A stretch of DNA of 64,000 nt, from NCBI GenBank assembly GCA_003385635.1, contig QQUY01000001.1, positions 124,001 through 188,000 on the forward strand, read 5' to 3'. The notes beneath the pieces were generated by a model, which made no database searches, was not told the origin of the DNA, and saw only the letters and a program-made list of their open reading frames with translations. This document shows, piece after piece, positions 16,376 to 25,263 of the stretch (position 1 is its first letter; each line of letters opens with the position of its first letter). Source of the stretch: Acidobacteriota bacterium. Its GTDB lineage: Bacteria > Acidobacteriota > Blastocatellia > Pyrinomonadales > Pyrinomonadaceae. The position numbers were made by a program, and so were the translations under genes.

Positions 16376-18049
16376 CTACGTGCTTTGAACGCCCAACTTT
16401 GAACCGCCGGTCCTGACCTTGACCAGCGCCGTGATCACCAAATAGACGGCAAGGCCGATCAGCGCCAATGAGGCGACCCCGTTTATAAATTTCGCGTCAA
16501 TTCCCGCCGATGCGCTGAAATTGCCCACTACCAGGGCCCCGAGTGCCCAAAGCGTAATCACGAGTACAAACAACATCGGGATCAGCGTGAACGCGATACG
16601 TTTTCTCGCCTGATAGAGCCAGGCTGTGATCGACAAGAGTGTCAGCGCCGCAAGCAGCTGGTTCGACGCACCGAAAAGGGTCCAGAATTCGCGCCACGAC
16701 CCGGCTTTCGCGAGAAAAATGATCGCGAACGGTACGGCAACGGTAATGAGCGTTCCGGCGACGGATCCGAGCCGTCCCGGAACTCCGACAAGCTCCTGCA
16801 CGATGTACCGCCCGAGCCGCATACACACGTCGAGCGTGTCGAACACGAACGTCGAAAATGCCATCGCGCCGAACGTGATAGCAAAAGGCAGGTACTGTTC
16901 GCCGATGATGACCGTTAAGAAACTCCCGATCCCGTTTCCGTAAACGACACCCGGGGAAATTCCCTGTGTGGCTCCCTGAGCCACGATCATAATGGTGACG
17001 AGCGCAATGAAAGCCACGAAGCCTTCGGCCAGCATTGCTCCGTAGCCCACCGGCCGCGTATGCGACTCACAGGCTATCTGCTTCGAGGTCGTTCCGGAAC
17101 AAACAAGACCGTGGAATCCTGAACAGGCGCCGCATGCGATGGTTACAAACAAGAACGGGAACAGAGTACCCGTTAGTCCGCCAGCGTCAAAAGTAATGAA
17201 AGCCGGCTGCGCGATCTCATATCCGCCGAAAAATATTCCGATCACTCCAAGAGCGAGTGCGGTGTAAAGCACGAACCCGCCAAGATATCCTCTGGGCTGC
17301 AAAAGAAACCAGACCGGCACAAGAGAGGCTGCGATGCAGTAAAGAAGGATGATGACCGACCACCCCAAGTGCCCAAGCACGAACACATTCGAGTAAACCG
17401 TGCCAAGCCAGGCCAGCGAGAACACCGCGGGGACAAAAACGATCGTAGACAACCAAAGCGGCGGCTTCAGGTATTTTTCGACGAGTCCAAGAACGATCGA
17501 AAGTCCGAGATACGCAATACTTGCAAAAGCGACTGCCCCACCCGGATTGAAACCGGTCGCGTCCTTCAATGCATCATCGCCAGTCACGAACGTCCCGGCT
17601 GTGATATCGGTAAAGGCGACGATCACGTAGACGAGCGCGATCCATATGAAAGCCATCATTGCCCGCCCCGCTCCCGTGCCGAGTTTCTCGCGCGCTATCT
17701 CGGCGATCGACTTTGCCTCATGCCGTACCGAAGAAGCCAGAGAAGCGAAATCGTGGACAGCGCCGATCAGCACTACTCCGAGCGCGATCCAGATCAGGCA
17801 CGGAAGCCAGCCGAACATCTGACAAGCGAGAATTGGGCCGGCGATCGGTCCAGCTGCGGAAATGGCCGAGAAGTGCTGGCCGAAGAGGTAGAACGGTCTC
17901 GTCGGGACGTAATCTTCACCGTCATTGATCTTGCTCGCAGGTGTCTCGTTCGAATCATCAAGATCGAACTGTTTCGCGACCCATCGGCCATAGGAAAAGT
18001 AGCCGAATACAAGCCATGCAAGAAACACTACCGCGATCAAAGCAAGCAT
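16376..18049 (-). CDS. cstA: CstA-family carbon starvation transporter
   Basis: A 557-residue inner-membrane protein with about 14-16 helices. The family motif region HFSAISAAGPIAGPILACQMFGW (about 59-81) and the downstream VHDFASLASSVRHEAKSIAEIA segment are characteristic. CstA and its BtsT relative import peptides or pyruvate when carbon is scarce. Length is shorter than E. coli CstA (about 700) and closer to the short form in many other phyla. GGAG lies a few bases before the ATG. No two-component system of the BtsSR type adjoins. Upstream are the facing heptamer arrays. Confidence 0.9.
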   Translation of the reverse strand: MLALIAVVFLAWLVFGYFSYGRWVAKQFDLDDSNETPASKINDGEDYVPTRPFYLFGQHFSAISAAGPIAGPILACQMFGWLPCLIWIALGVVLIGAVHDFASLASSVRHEAKSIAEIAREKLGTGAGRAMMAFIWIALVYVIVAFTDITAGTFVTGDDALKDATGFNPGGAVAFASIAYLGLSIVLGLVEKYLKPPLWLSTIVFVPAVFSLAWLGTVYSNVFVLGHLGWSVIILLYCIAASLVPVWFLLQPRGYLGGFVLYTALALGVIGIFFGGYEIAQPAFITFDAGGLTGTLFPFLFVTIACGACSGFHGLVCSGTTSKQIACESHTRPVGYGAMLAEGFVAFIALVTIMIVAQGATQGISPGVVYGNGIGSFLTVIIGEQYLPFAITFGAMAFSTFVFDTLDVCMRLGRYIVQELVGVPGRLGSVAGTLITVAVPFAIIFLAKAGSWREFWTLFGASNQLLAALTLLSITAWLYQARKRIAFTLIPMLFVLVITLWALGALVVGNFSASAGIDAKFINGVASLALIGLAVYLVITALVKVRTGGSKLGVQST

Positions 18050-18098
18050 ACGTTTTACTCCGAACGTGAGGTGGATACGACGGCGGGAAGTGTAACAC

Positions 18099-18264
18099 AG
18101 GAGTCAGAAGTCAGAAGTCAGAAGTCAGAAGTCAGGTGAAAGAGAGCGCTGAATCCTTCAACCCAACTGTTCGGTCTGTTGGGTTCAACGTCCAGTGTGG
18201 TACGTTCTGACTTCTGACCTCTGACTTCCGACTCCTGACTCCTGTCTTCCGACTCCTGAATTCT
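18099..18264. repeat. Facing inverted heptamer arrays
   Basis: Left array 18099-18135 is five GTCAGAA-type units. Right array 18205-18264 is about eight units of the complement (TTCTGAC, CTCTGAC, TTCCGAC, TCCTGAC). They are separated by about 70 bp with no gene. The arms can pair with each other, so the block could form a long imperfect hairpin between two divergent genes. Confidence 0.8.
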
Positions 18265-18277
18265 GTATTCTTCCGAC

Positions 18278-18739
18278 ATGGAAAAATCGATACAGGAGAC
18301 CTACGCTCCGGAAAGCATATGCTTCGGCTGCGGGCCGGCAAACGAAAAGGGACTTAGAATAAGGAGTTTCGCGATCGGCGATGAATACGTCGCCGAGTGG
18401 AAACCTGAAAAGCATCACGAGGCATTTCCGGGAATGCTCAACGGGGGGATAATCGGATCATTGCTTGACTGCCATTCAAACTGGGCGGCGGCGCATCACA
18501 TGATGAATAGAAATGGAAATGAAAAGCCTGATTGCACCGTGACCGCAAGTTATTCGATCAAGCTTCTAAAACCCACACCGAGCGATGCCACGATCCACCT
18601 CCGCGCGAAAGTGGTGGACACGGAAGGAAAGAAAGCGACGGTGGAGGCCGAGCTCATAGCAAATGACGAAGTGTGCGCGACCTGCCGGGGAGTATTTGTT
18701 GCGGTCGGTGAGGGACATCCGGCCTATCACCGATGGTAG
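18278..18739 (+). CDS. PaaI-like hotdog thioesterase
   Basis: A 153-residue cytosolic acyl-CoA thioesterase of the hotdog fold. CFGCGPANEKGLRI at 16-29 is the family's N-terminal signature, NGGIIGSLLDCHSNWAA (about 56-72) the central hotdog helix with the substrate-site aspartate-type residue, and VTASYSIKLLKPTP the adjacent strand. The usual catalytic D/E in the helix is represented by Asp in LLDCHS. Divergent from cstA across the heptamer arrays; the stop lies 4 bp from the end of the opposing exonuclease gene. Natural acyl-CoA unknown. Confidence 0.85.
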   Translation: MEKSIQETYAPESICFGCGPANEKGLRIRSFAIGDEYVAEWKPEKHHEAFPGMLNGGIIGSLLDCHSNWAAAHHMMNRNGNEKPDCTVTASYSIKLLKPTPSDATIHLRAKVVDTEGKKATVEAELIANDEVCATCRGVFVAVGEGHPAYHRW

Positions 18740-18743
18740 AGCG

Positions 18744-19319
18744 CTAACCTGTCGCTGCAAGGAGGGCGAGCTCGTAATCCTTTTCCAGTCCGAGGTTTGC
18801 AAGCCAGGTTCTCTGCTGAGCCATTAGTGCCGGAAGATGCGCGACGTCATTCATTGCGTACTCTACAAGGTCATCGGTCCATTGCCCGTTCCAGTTTCTT
18901 CCGAAACGCTTCCTTTTCGACTTGTCCAGATCGATAGCAAAGTATCGATAAAGGGTCTCTGACAACGAGGCCGATTGATTGGCACCTTTAGTTAGCACTT
19001 TCTCAGCCACCATCGTGTCAAAGATGTTATTAACGGCTACGTCCGCTGCCGCTAGAAAGCCGAGATCGAACCTCGCGTTGTGAAAGACCTTTGTAACCGC
19101 CAGATCTTCGAAGACCTCGGCAAAAAGCAGGGGAGAAATGCCTTCGGAGACGGGCACGAGCACGTGATAGCTGCCGTCGGAGAATTGTAAGCTCAGAAGA
19201 TCTCCGGAAGAAGGGTGAAGGCCCGAGGTCTCCGTGTCGCAGCCCAGGATGGTCGCATTCATCAACTGCGCAAGAGCTTCCCTTGAGTCCTCGACCGATC
19301 TCACTACCGTGACTTCCAT
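18744..19319 (-). CDS. RNase D-like DEDDy 3'-5' exonuclease
   Basis: A 191-residue stand-alone exonuclease domain. The acidic metal ligands are visible: GCDTETSGLH (about 26-35; Asp and Glu of motif I), HNARFDLGFL (motif II Asp) and YAMNDVAHLPAL (motif III, Y-x-x-x-D). It lacks the HRDC domains of RNase D and the polymerase part of Pol I, so it resembles the separate 3'-5' exonuclease domains found in many bacteria. Substrate may be RNA 3' ends or DNA. Divergent from yceH with about 90 bp between starts. Confidence 0.87.
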   Translation of the reverse strand: MEVTVVRSVEDSREALAQLMNATILGCDTETSGLHPSSGDLLSLQFSDGSYHVLVPVSEGISPLLFAEVFEDLAVTKVFHNARFDLGFLAAADVAVNNIFDTMVAEKVLTKGANQSASLSETLYRYFAIDLDKSKRKRFGRNWNGQWTDDLVEYAMNDVAHLPALMAQQRTWLANLGLEKDYELALLAATG

Positions 19320-19411
19320 CCGGCGAATTCTAGTGCAATGCGTCTTTATTGAAAAGTTTGTACAATCCTCGGCAGTCTGCGTCAGATGTTTTCAACGCTC
19401 AAAGAGGTCTT

Positions 19412-20056
19412 ATGTTGACGAAGTTAAATGAAACTGAGCTGAGGGTAGTCGGTTGCCTGGTCGAAAAGGAGCTGACGACGCCTGACAACTATCCTCTGAC
19501 ACTCAACTCGCTTGTTGCGGCTTGCAACCAGAAGACGAATCGCGAACCGGTGATGGACCTTGATGAGTCGGAGGTAGAAGCGGCGCTGGATTCGCTGAGA
19601 GAGAAGAACCTGGTTTACGTCTTCTACGGCTCTTCCGGGCGGGTACCGAAGTACAAGCATATGTTTCCGAGCTATTACGAACTTGAACCTGCGGAAACCG
19701 CGCTTATGACGGTGCTTCTGCTCCGCGGCGCACAAACGCCCGGGGAACTGAACCAAAGGAGCGGCCGGCTCTATATTTTCGAAGGATTGGGAGAGGTGAG
19801 TGAAACGCTCGACACACTTGCATCGAGAAACGAGCCGCTCGTGAAAAAGCTCGGGAGGCGGCCCGGGCAGAAGGAACTTCGCTTTCTCCACTTATTATCG
19901 GAGACAGAGTATGAAGGCGTATCTGGAGAAGTAGGTAGGGCAGAGCCAGTCGCCCAATCTTTACCGGAAGGGGTCGAGAATGAGATTGCGCAATTGCGTA
20001 AAGAGCTCGACTCGCTGCGAGCAGAGTTCGACGAGTTCCGCTCTCAGTTTGATTAA
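19412..20056 (+). CDS. yceH: YceH family protein (DUF480)
   Basis: A 214-residue cytosolic protein. LNETELRVVGCLVEKELTTPDNYPL and LNSLVAACNQKTNREPVM are near-invariant in the DUF480 family, which folds as two winged helices. The C-terminus has a short coiled coil (EIAQLRKELDSLRAEFDEF). The family is widespread, without an established biochemical role. The frame is open 21 codons upstream, but the ATG at 19412 has AGAGG 8 nt ahead and begins just before the conserved block. Confidence 0.9.
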   Translation: MLTKLNETELRVVGCLVEKELTTPDNYPLTLNSLVAACNQKTNREPVMDLDESEVEAALDSLREKNLVYVFYGSSGRVPKYKHMFPSYYELEPAETALMTVLLLRGAQTPGELNQRSGRLYIFEGLGEVSETLDTLASRNEPLVKKLGRRPGQKELRFLHLLSETEYEGVSGEVGRAEPVAQSLPEGVENEIAQLRKELDSLRAEFDEFRSQFD

Positions 20057-20072
20057 CGATTCATCTGCAAAC

Positions 20073-20097
20073 AAGGCCGCGAGCTAATCGCGGCCTT
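20073..20097 (+). terminator. GC-rich hairpin after yceH
   Basis: Perfect 10-bp stem AAGGCCGCGA/TCGCGGCCTT with a 5-nt loop, 17 bp after the yceH stop. It lacks a real T-run, so it is a weak or bidirectional terminator candidate. Confidence 0.6.
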
Positions 20098-20098
20098 C

Positions 20099-20145
20099 CT
20101 GACTTCTGAATTCTGACTTCTGACTTCTGAATTCTGACTTCCTAA
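20099..20145. repeat. Heptamer array (TTCTGAC type)
   Basis: Six or seven degenerate units of TTCTGAC/TTCTGAA run up to the stop of the next gene. Same family as the arrays at 18099 and 37349. Confidence 0.75.
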
Positions 20146-21174
20146 CTAGTCATTCACCTTTCCGTGGATCTTCATCTTCACCAGCGCTTCAACGCTGAGG
20201 TCAGTGGCTCCGTTTGCGCGGGCGTCCCGGATAAAGTCAGCGCTAACATTAAAGATGCGGAGTTTGACCGCTTCTTCAACGGAAAGGCTGGAAAGGCCCT
20301 CGCCCTGCATCTGCCTGATAAAGTCCGGCGTGACCTTGAATATCCTTAGTTTCACCGCCTGCTCCGAGTTCAAATCCTGAAAACCCGCGTTCTGCATGTC
20401 TCGCAGGAACTCCGGCGTGATCTTGAAGATCCTGAACTTGACCAGTTCTTCGAACGACTTCGTCTGGAAGCCCATCGACACGACATCGCGAACGAAGTTA
20501 GCATCGATCTTGAAAATACGTGCTTTCACCAGATCCTCCATGTCGAGATTTGGGAACCCTGTGGCAGCCATCTCTCTCATGAAGTTCGAGTCGACCTTGA
20601 ATATCTTTGCCTTGAAGAGATCATCAGTGTCAAGGTCGTTGAAGCCTGAAGCGCTTAGGTCATCCGCTAGCGCGACCGTTACGTCAAGGGTCGTTGCGGC
20701 AAGCATCTTCTTGTCCGAAAACTTGAAGCCGCGTTGCTCCATTGCCGACCTGAAACTAGCGTTCGGCACGAATGTGAAGGTGCCGGAGCCACGTCCGTTC
20801 TCGAAAGTCCCGGTACATTCGATGACCCCGGCCTCTCTCGAGATTCTGAAATTGACCGCGCGGCTTATGCCTTCAGCCTGCGCTTTTGTAAGTCCTTCAA
20901 GATCATCAAACGAAAAACCGGTGCCCTGGCTGTTGTTGCCACCTTCCGACGTCGAATACCTGAAGGTGATCTGGATGTCACTCTTGCCGTCGTTCCATTC
21001 AAAGTCGTGATCGCCGGTTGCATGGTCGGTCTTTTCTTTTACCTTCTTCGAGACTTCGGTGCTGGCTTTCCAGGTGCCTGTGATCGTGTTCTGCGCTGCG
21101 ATGACATACGACCCGATCGTAATCACGACAAGGCAGGCCAGCGCGCGCACAATAAATTGAGTAATGTTTTTCAT
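20146..21174 (-). CDS. Exported protein with six 29-residue repeats
   Basis: A 342-residue protein. A signal/anchor (ALACLVVITIGSYVIAA, about 11-27) is followed by a beta-type domain (NTITGTWKASTEV... to about 165) and then six tandem repeats of about 29 residues. The consensus is F(I/V/L)R(D/E)M...GF.DL..E(D/E)(L)VK.RIFK(I/V)..., for example FLRDMQNAGFQDL and ending KLRIFKVTPD. Similar repeats occur at the C-terminus of acidobacterial BlaR1/M56-type membrane peptidases, but no peptidase motif is present here. GGGAGC lies 6 nt before the ATG. Probably periplasmic, perhaps for protein binding; this is inference. Confidence 0.72.
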   Translation of the reverse strand: MKNITQFIVRALACLVVITIGSYVIAAQNTITGTWKASTEVSKKVKEKTDHATGDHDFEWNDGKSDIQITFRYSTSEGGNNSQGTGFSFDDLEGLTKAQAEGISRAVNFRISREAGVIECTGTFENGRGSGTFTFVPNASFRSAMEQRGFKFSDKKMLAATTLDVTVALADDLSASGFNDLDTDDLFKAKIFKVDSNFMREMAATGFPNLDMEDLVKARIFKIDANFVRDVVSMGFQTKSFEELVKFRIFKITPEFLRDMQNAGFQDLNSEQAVKLRIFKVTPDFIRQMQGEGLSSLSVEEAVKLRIFNVSADFIRDARANGATDLSVEALVKMKIHGKVND

Positions 21175-21261
21175 ATCTAGCTCCCGATTCCTTTAACTGT
21201 CCCTTTACAGCCTAAAAACACCGCAACGGAAGCGTTTGTGACAATCAGGAGGACACCCGAG

Positions 21262-22752
21262 CTATTCGTTCCAGGCGATCTTGCTTCGAAGCCGCATCAC
21301 TGAGCGATCGCGGCCGAGAAGCTCGAATGCGGTGATCATCGAAGGACCGACTGCCTGGCCGGTAACTACAACACGTGCGCCGTTGAGGAGCACGCCAAGC
21401 TTGATTTCTTTGTCCTCGCAGAACTTGTTCGCCGCTTCATAAATAGGATCGTGCGAAAAGTCTTCAAGACTTTCCAGACGATCTGCGAATTCAGGGAGCC
21501 ACTGCTCCAATTCCGGTTTCTTTGCCAGGTGCTTCTTTACCGCCGCCGGATCGTGATCGAAGTCCTCCGAGAAGAAGGCGCGGCCCTGCTCCGAGAAATC
21601 CTTCAAGGTAAAATATCTCTCACGGATCACAGTGATAACAGCCTCGAACCAACCCTTTTCTTCATCATCGTATTCTTCGCGCCAAAGCTTCTCGCCTCTC
21701 AGTTCTTCCCTGACAAGCGGGATCAGTTTGTCTAACGGCATTGTCCGGATGTATTCAGCATTCATCCACAGCGCCTTGTCGTCGGTCCATCGCCTCGGGT
21801 TGTTCGCGTCAAAATTGAAAACCGCGTTGGAGCGATTGATACCCTCAAGCGAGAAGGTATCGACAAGCGCAGCCAGATCCATTATCTCTTGTTCGCTTTT
21901 CGGCGACCATCCAAGCAAGGCCAGGAAATTGCGGAAAGCGCCGGCCACGAATCCCTTGTCCCTGTATGTGGTAAGCGAAACGATCTCGCCGTGGTGGCGT
22001 TTCGAGAGTTTCTTTCCGCCCGGTGCGAGAATAAGAGGAAGGTGGGCGAACTGAGGCGGTTCTTCTCCCAGTGCCTTGTAGATAAGGATCTGCTTATGGG
22101 TGTTTGTCAGGTGGTCCTGGCCGCGGATCACGTGCGTTATCCCCATCTCGAGGTCGTCGCAAACGACCGCGAGGTTATATAGCGGATGGCCGTCGGACCG
22201 CAGAAGCACGAGGTCTTCGATCTCAGAGTGGTCCCTCTCCTGCAGTCCGTAGACCGAGTCTTCAAAGGCCGTATTGCCTTCCTCCGAAACTCTTAAACGG
22301 ACGGCAAATGGTTCACCAGCGTCGGCTCGGCGATCAGATTCCGATCTGTCCAGATCTCTATACGGATTGTCGCGAAGGTCCTTTTCCGCGCCTTGTTCAC
22401 GCGCCCGCTCTGCGATCCTCGCTTTGACGTCCGAGTCCGAGACGTCTCCTTTGGGAGTAAAGTCACGATACGCCTTCCCTTCCTCCAGCAAGCGAAGCGC
22501 GGCCGCCCTGTGCTGCCCGGCATTCCCGGACTGGAAGATGATCTCTTCGTCAGGTTCAAAACCCAACCACTTAAGGCCGTCCAGGATCGATCTCGTAGAC
22601 TCTTCAGTCGAGCGATCCTTGTCAGTATCTTCGACCCGCACGAGGAACTTGCCCTTTGTGCTGCGGGCGAACAGGTAGTTGAACAATGCGGTCCTGGCGG
22701 AACCAATATGTAGATAGCCTGTCGGACTAGGCGCGAATCGTACTCTGTTCAT
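21262..22752 (-). CDS. gltX: Glutamyl-tRNA synthetase
   Basis: A 496-residue class Ic aminoacyl-tRNA synthetase charging tRNA-Glu (and possibly tRNA-Gln for amidation). The N-terminus RFAPSPTGYLHIGSARTALFNYLFA holds the HIGH motif as HIGS, and KKLSKRHHGE is the KMSKS loop (about 250-258). An all-helical anticodon-binding domain follows. Length is normal. The tRNA-Ser gene lies just upstream on the same strand, separated by a terminator. Confidence 0.97.
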   Translation of the reverse strand: MNRVRFAPSPTGYLHIGSARTALFNYLFARSTKGKFLVRVEDTDKDRSTEESTRSILDGLKWLGFEPDEEIIFQSGNAGQHRAAALRLLEEGKAYRDFTPKGDVSDSDVKARIAERAREQGAEKDLRDNPYRDLDRSESDRRADAGEPFAVRLRVSEEGNTAFEDSVYGLQERDHSEIEDLVLLRSDGHPLYNLAVVCDDLEMGITHVIRGQDHLTNTHKQILIYKALGEEPPQFAHLPLILAPGGKKLSKRHHGEIVSLTTYRDKGFVAGAFRNFLALLGWSPKSEQEIMDLAALVDTFSLEGINRSNAVFNFDANNPRRWTDDKALWMNAEYIRTMPLDKLIPLVREELRGEKLWREEYDDEEKGWFEAVITVIRERYFTLKDFSEQGRAFFSEDFDHDPAAVKKHLAKKPELEQWLPEFADRLESLEDFSHDPIYEAANKFCEDKEIKLGVLLNGARVVVTGQAVGPSMITAFELLGRDRSVMRLRSKIAWNE

Positions 22753-22803
22753 ATCTGATCGTTTCGGTCCCGGAAAGCTGGCGTATCGAAAGATCCGGGG
22801 CCC

Positions 22804-22841
22804 TAAAAATACAAAAAGCTATCAAACACTTTGTTGATAGC
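22804..22841 (-). terminator. Terminator of the tRNA-Ser gene
   Basis: Stem GCTATCAA/TTGATAGC with an 8-nt loop, followed on the minus strand by TTTTTGTATTTTT. It lies 28 bp after the tRNA. Confidence 0.85.
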
Positions 22842-22868
22842 CGGAACTACGGAAGGACAGCTGTTTGA

Positions 22869-22960
22869 TGGCGGAGGCGACAGGATTCGAACCTGTGAAG
22901 GGTTGTTACACCCTTAACGATTTAGCAAACCGCCGCTTTCAGCCACTCAGCCACGCCTCC
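22869..22960 (-). tRNA. tRNA-Ser (anticodon GCU)
   Basis: A 92-nt class II tRNA including an encoded 3' CCA. The acceptor stem GGAGGCG pairs with CGCCTCC, the discriminator is G, and the T-loop is GGTTCGAATCC. A long variable arm (GGGTG...) typical of serine is present. The anticodon loop reads TTTGCTAAA, with GCT at 22924-22926 (complement). It decodes AGC/AGU. Confidence 0.97.
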
Positions 22961-23078
22961 AATTATGCGCCCGAACAGCCCGATTTTAAGGGCTAAAGCG
23001 CAAGAATCATTCTAGCCCTCGGGCGAACTTTGTCAAGTTAAGGGGCATCGCACGCGGCATAAGCACACCGCAAGTTGC

Positions 23079-23107
23079 TTGACACCATTTGACAAAGGAC
23101 AGACAAT
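23079..23107 (+). promoter_or_regulatory. Candidate sigma-70 promoter
   Basis: TTGACA (23079) and GACAAT (23102) are 17 bp apart; a second TTGACA overlaps at 23089. They lie about 110 bp before the start of the barrel gene at 23218. Confidence 0.5.
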
Positions 23108-23115
23108 AACCCGTT

Positions 23116-23166
23116 ATGCGGAAACTACCCGTTTTTTCGACTTTTGGTCGGCGTAGTTTGCCGCAT
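23116..23166 (+). other. Long hairpin in the 5' leader of the barrel gene
   Basis: ATGCGGAAACTAC (23116-23128) pairs with GTAGTTTGCCGCAT (23153-23166) with one bulged base; an inner CGAC/GTCG stem extends it. It falls between the candidate promoter and the ribosome-binding site (AGAGGAC, about 23201). Confidence 0.6.
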
Positions 23167-23217
23167 CGCAGATGTCTTCCCCAAGTGAATTAATACCTTA
23201 AAGAGGACAACCCGCAT

Positions 23218-24993
23218 ATGACTAATCTTCCGCGAAAGTTCGGAGTCTTTGGATTGATGGCGCTCTTGTGCGCCATTGGATTCAGTTCCGCTCTTCCTGC
23301 GTATGCCGGAACTGAAGGAGAGGCAATAGAGGGATCTCCCGGAACCAGGCTTGGTGTCATCAAGGGGGTTGTAAGGGATAAGTCCGGAAACCCGATCTCT
23401 AACGCGACGATCGCCGTTTTCCGGGCAGGCACTTCGAAACTGCTCAAGCAGGTTACTGCGACCAAGAGCGGGCGGTTTCTCGCAAAGATTATCCCCGGCA
23501 CTTATACGATCCTCGCAGTTGCACAGGGTTTTAATCCCGTAACCCTCGAAAAAGTGAAAGTAAATGGAGAGTCCGAGCTTGTATACGGATTCAACCTTGA
23601 AAGGTCGGGACTCGGCAACACACTTCCCGAGAAAAGAAAGGACCGTCTAAGCGCCAGAACGGCTATTCGCGCAGCGCAAAGGTCGATCTACCAGGCGGAC
23701 GAAGGAAAGGTTCCAGGCTCAGATGCTGTCGCAGAATCTGTTGTTTCAGCACCTTACGGCGGAAGTGTCGATCAGATAGCATCCAGCTTTGACGAGCGGG
23801 CTGACCACGGAAGAAAAGGGCAATCTATAGTTGAGACCTTTTATGCGAGCTCGGCCGCCGGAAATTACGCGGGCGTCAACTTTGCCACCGTTCGTCCGGT
23901 CGGTAGGGATGCAGAATTGCTGATCGCGGGACAGACCGGTCTCGGTGAGGCAGCTCCGCAGAGGTTTGAGACCGCATTTGCTTTCAACGCCGGAAACGAC
24001 CACCGGCTCAGGTTCAAGGGGTCGCTTACAAAACTCGGAACTGTCATTGCGGACAAGCAAGACAAGGAGCTCGGCCAGGTATCATTCCAGGCTTTGGATC
24101 AGTGGAAGGTCCGCGAAGGGGTCATATTGGTTTTTGGCGTTGATTATTCGCGGTTTGTCGGAGCTGGAGACGATTATTCGCTCGCGCCCAGAGTCGGTTT
24201 CCTCTATGATCTGGACCCCAAAACTCGGCTGCGGACCTCCTACACGACGAGAACCGAAGAACGAAGCTGGCAGAGGGTCATCGAACTCGAAAGCTCACAG
24301 GTCCTTTTCCGCGAGCCGGTTTCTGTGCCCGACATAGCGATCGAGGATTCCAAACCGCAGATGAACAAATCGAGCCGGCTTGAGTTTGGGCTGGAGCGAG
24401 TTCTGGACAATCGATCGACGATCGAGGCGAACGTGTTCCTCGATGCCTTTGCTGGCCGCGGCATCGGCCTGGAGGGGTTTTCCCCTGATTCGCAGGTGCT
24501 ACCTGAGTTTGACGGATTCGTTGCAAATCAACACGGGAATGCGATGGGTGTCCGTTTGGTCTACAACCGCCGCATCAATGGCATGTTCAGTACCTCTGCC
24601 GGTTACGCTTACGGCACCGGCCAGAAGCTGTCAGAGGATGCTATCACCGATCCGGAGAGCGTGCTTCGCAAGGATGTTTTCCAGACCGTATTTGGCCAGT
24701 TCAATGCGGACATACGTTCCGGCACAAGCGTCAAAACGATCTTCCGTTTATCGCCGCGAGCAACAGTGTTCGCCATCGATCCGTTCGAGGGCCGGCTTGC
24801 CATCTATGATCCAAGCCTCAGCGTGCTCGTGACTCAGGAGCTTCCAAGCTGGGGGCTTCCGATCGACGCTGAAGCCGTGCTCGATGCACGAAATCTGTTC
24901 GACAGGCACATCGGGGTATCGGGAGAAGAAGGAACGCTGACGCTGAATTCACATCGGCGTATCCTTCGTGGCGGGATTCTGGTTCGATTCTAG
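23218..24993 (+). CDS. Outer-membrane barrel with carboxypeptidase-regulatory-like domain
   Basis: A 591-residue exported protein: signal peptide to about residue 31 (SSALPAYAG), then a CarboxypepD_reg-like beta-sandwich (about 45-130, IKGVVRDKSGNPISNATIAV). A linker follows, then a C-terminal half of alternating beta strands ending in phenylalanine (GGILVRF), as in outer-membrane beta-barrels. It is shorter than TonB-dependent receptors, and I cannot see a plug domain or a TonB box, so a plain TonB-receptor label is not safe. It resembles the small Oar/TonB-like 'barrel only' proteins of acidobacteria. Located in the outer membrane; substrate unknown. Confidence 0.72.
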   Translation: MTNLPRKFGVFGLMALLCAIGFSSALPAYAGTEGEAIEGSPGTRLGVIKGVVRDKSGNPISNATIAVFRAGTSKLLKQVTATKSGRFLAKIIPGTYTILAVAQGFNPVTLEKVKVNGESELVYGFNLERSGLGNTLPEKRKDRLSARTAIRAAQRSIYQADEGKVPGSDAVAESVVSAPYGGSVDQIASSFDERADHGRKGQSIVETFYASSAAGNYAGVNFATVRPVGRDAELLIAGQTGLGEAAPQRFETAFAFNAGNDHRLRFKGSLTKLGTVIADKQDKELGQVSFQALDQWKVREGVILVFGVDYSRFVGAGDDYSLAPRVGFLYDLDPKTRLRTSYTTRTEERSWQRVIELESSQVLFREPVSVPDIAIEDSKPQMNKSSRLEFGLERVLDNRSTIEANVFLDAFAGRGIGLEGFSPDSQVLPEFDGFVANQHGNAMGVRLVYNRRINGMFSTSAGYAYGTGQKLSEDAITDPESVLRKDVFQTVFGQFNADIRSGTSVKTIFRLSPRATVFAIDPFEGRLAIYDPSLSVLVTQELPSWGLPIDAEAVLDARNLFDRHIGVSGEEGTLTLNSHRRILRGGILVRF

Positions 24994-25094
24994 AAAAAAA
25001 CGGATCTGAAAAGTGACCGCAGGTGAATGCGGATACACGCAGGCATTTGTTCGGTTTTATCTGTGTATATCTGATGAAGCCTGCGTTTCTTTAT

Positions 25095-25122
25095 CTCCAA
25101 ATTCTCGGATATTTGGAGTTTA
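25095..25122 (+). terminator. Intrinsic terminator
   Basis: Stem CTCCAAAT/ATTTGGAG, 8-nt loop, then TTTATTT, about 100 bp after the stop at 24993. The rest of 24994-25263 shows no gene. Confidence 0.72.
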
Positions 25123-25263
25123 TTTACATATATTCGGTTTAGCAGGCGACCGCTTCGCCGAGTGAATTCAAGCGTTTAACGGTGTTTCAAGGGCAGGAAT
25201 AAATGGCGGTTGGCGGAATACATATTGCCTAATCTTTTCAACGGTTAAGTCCGCCATGTTGAG

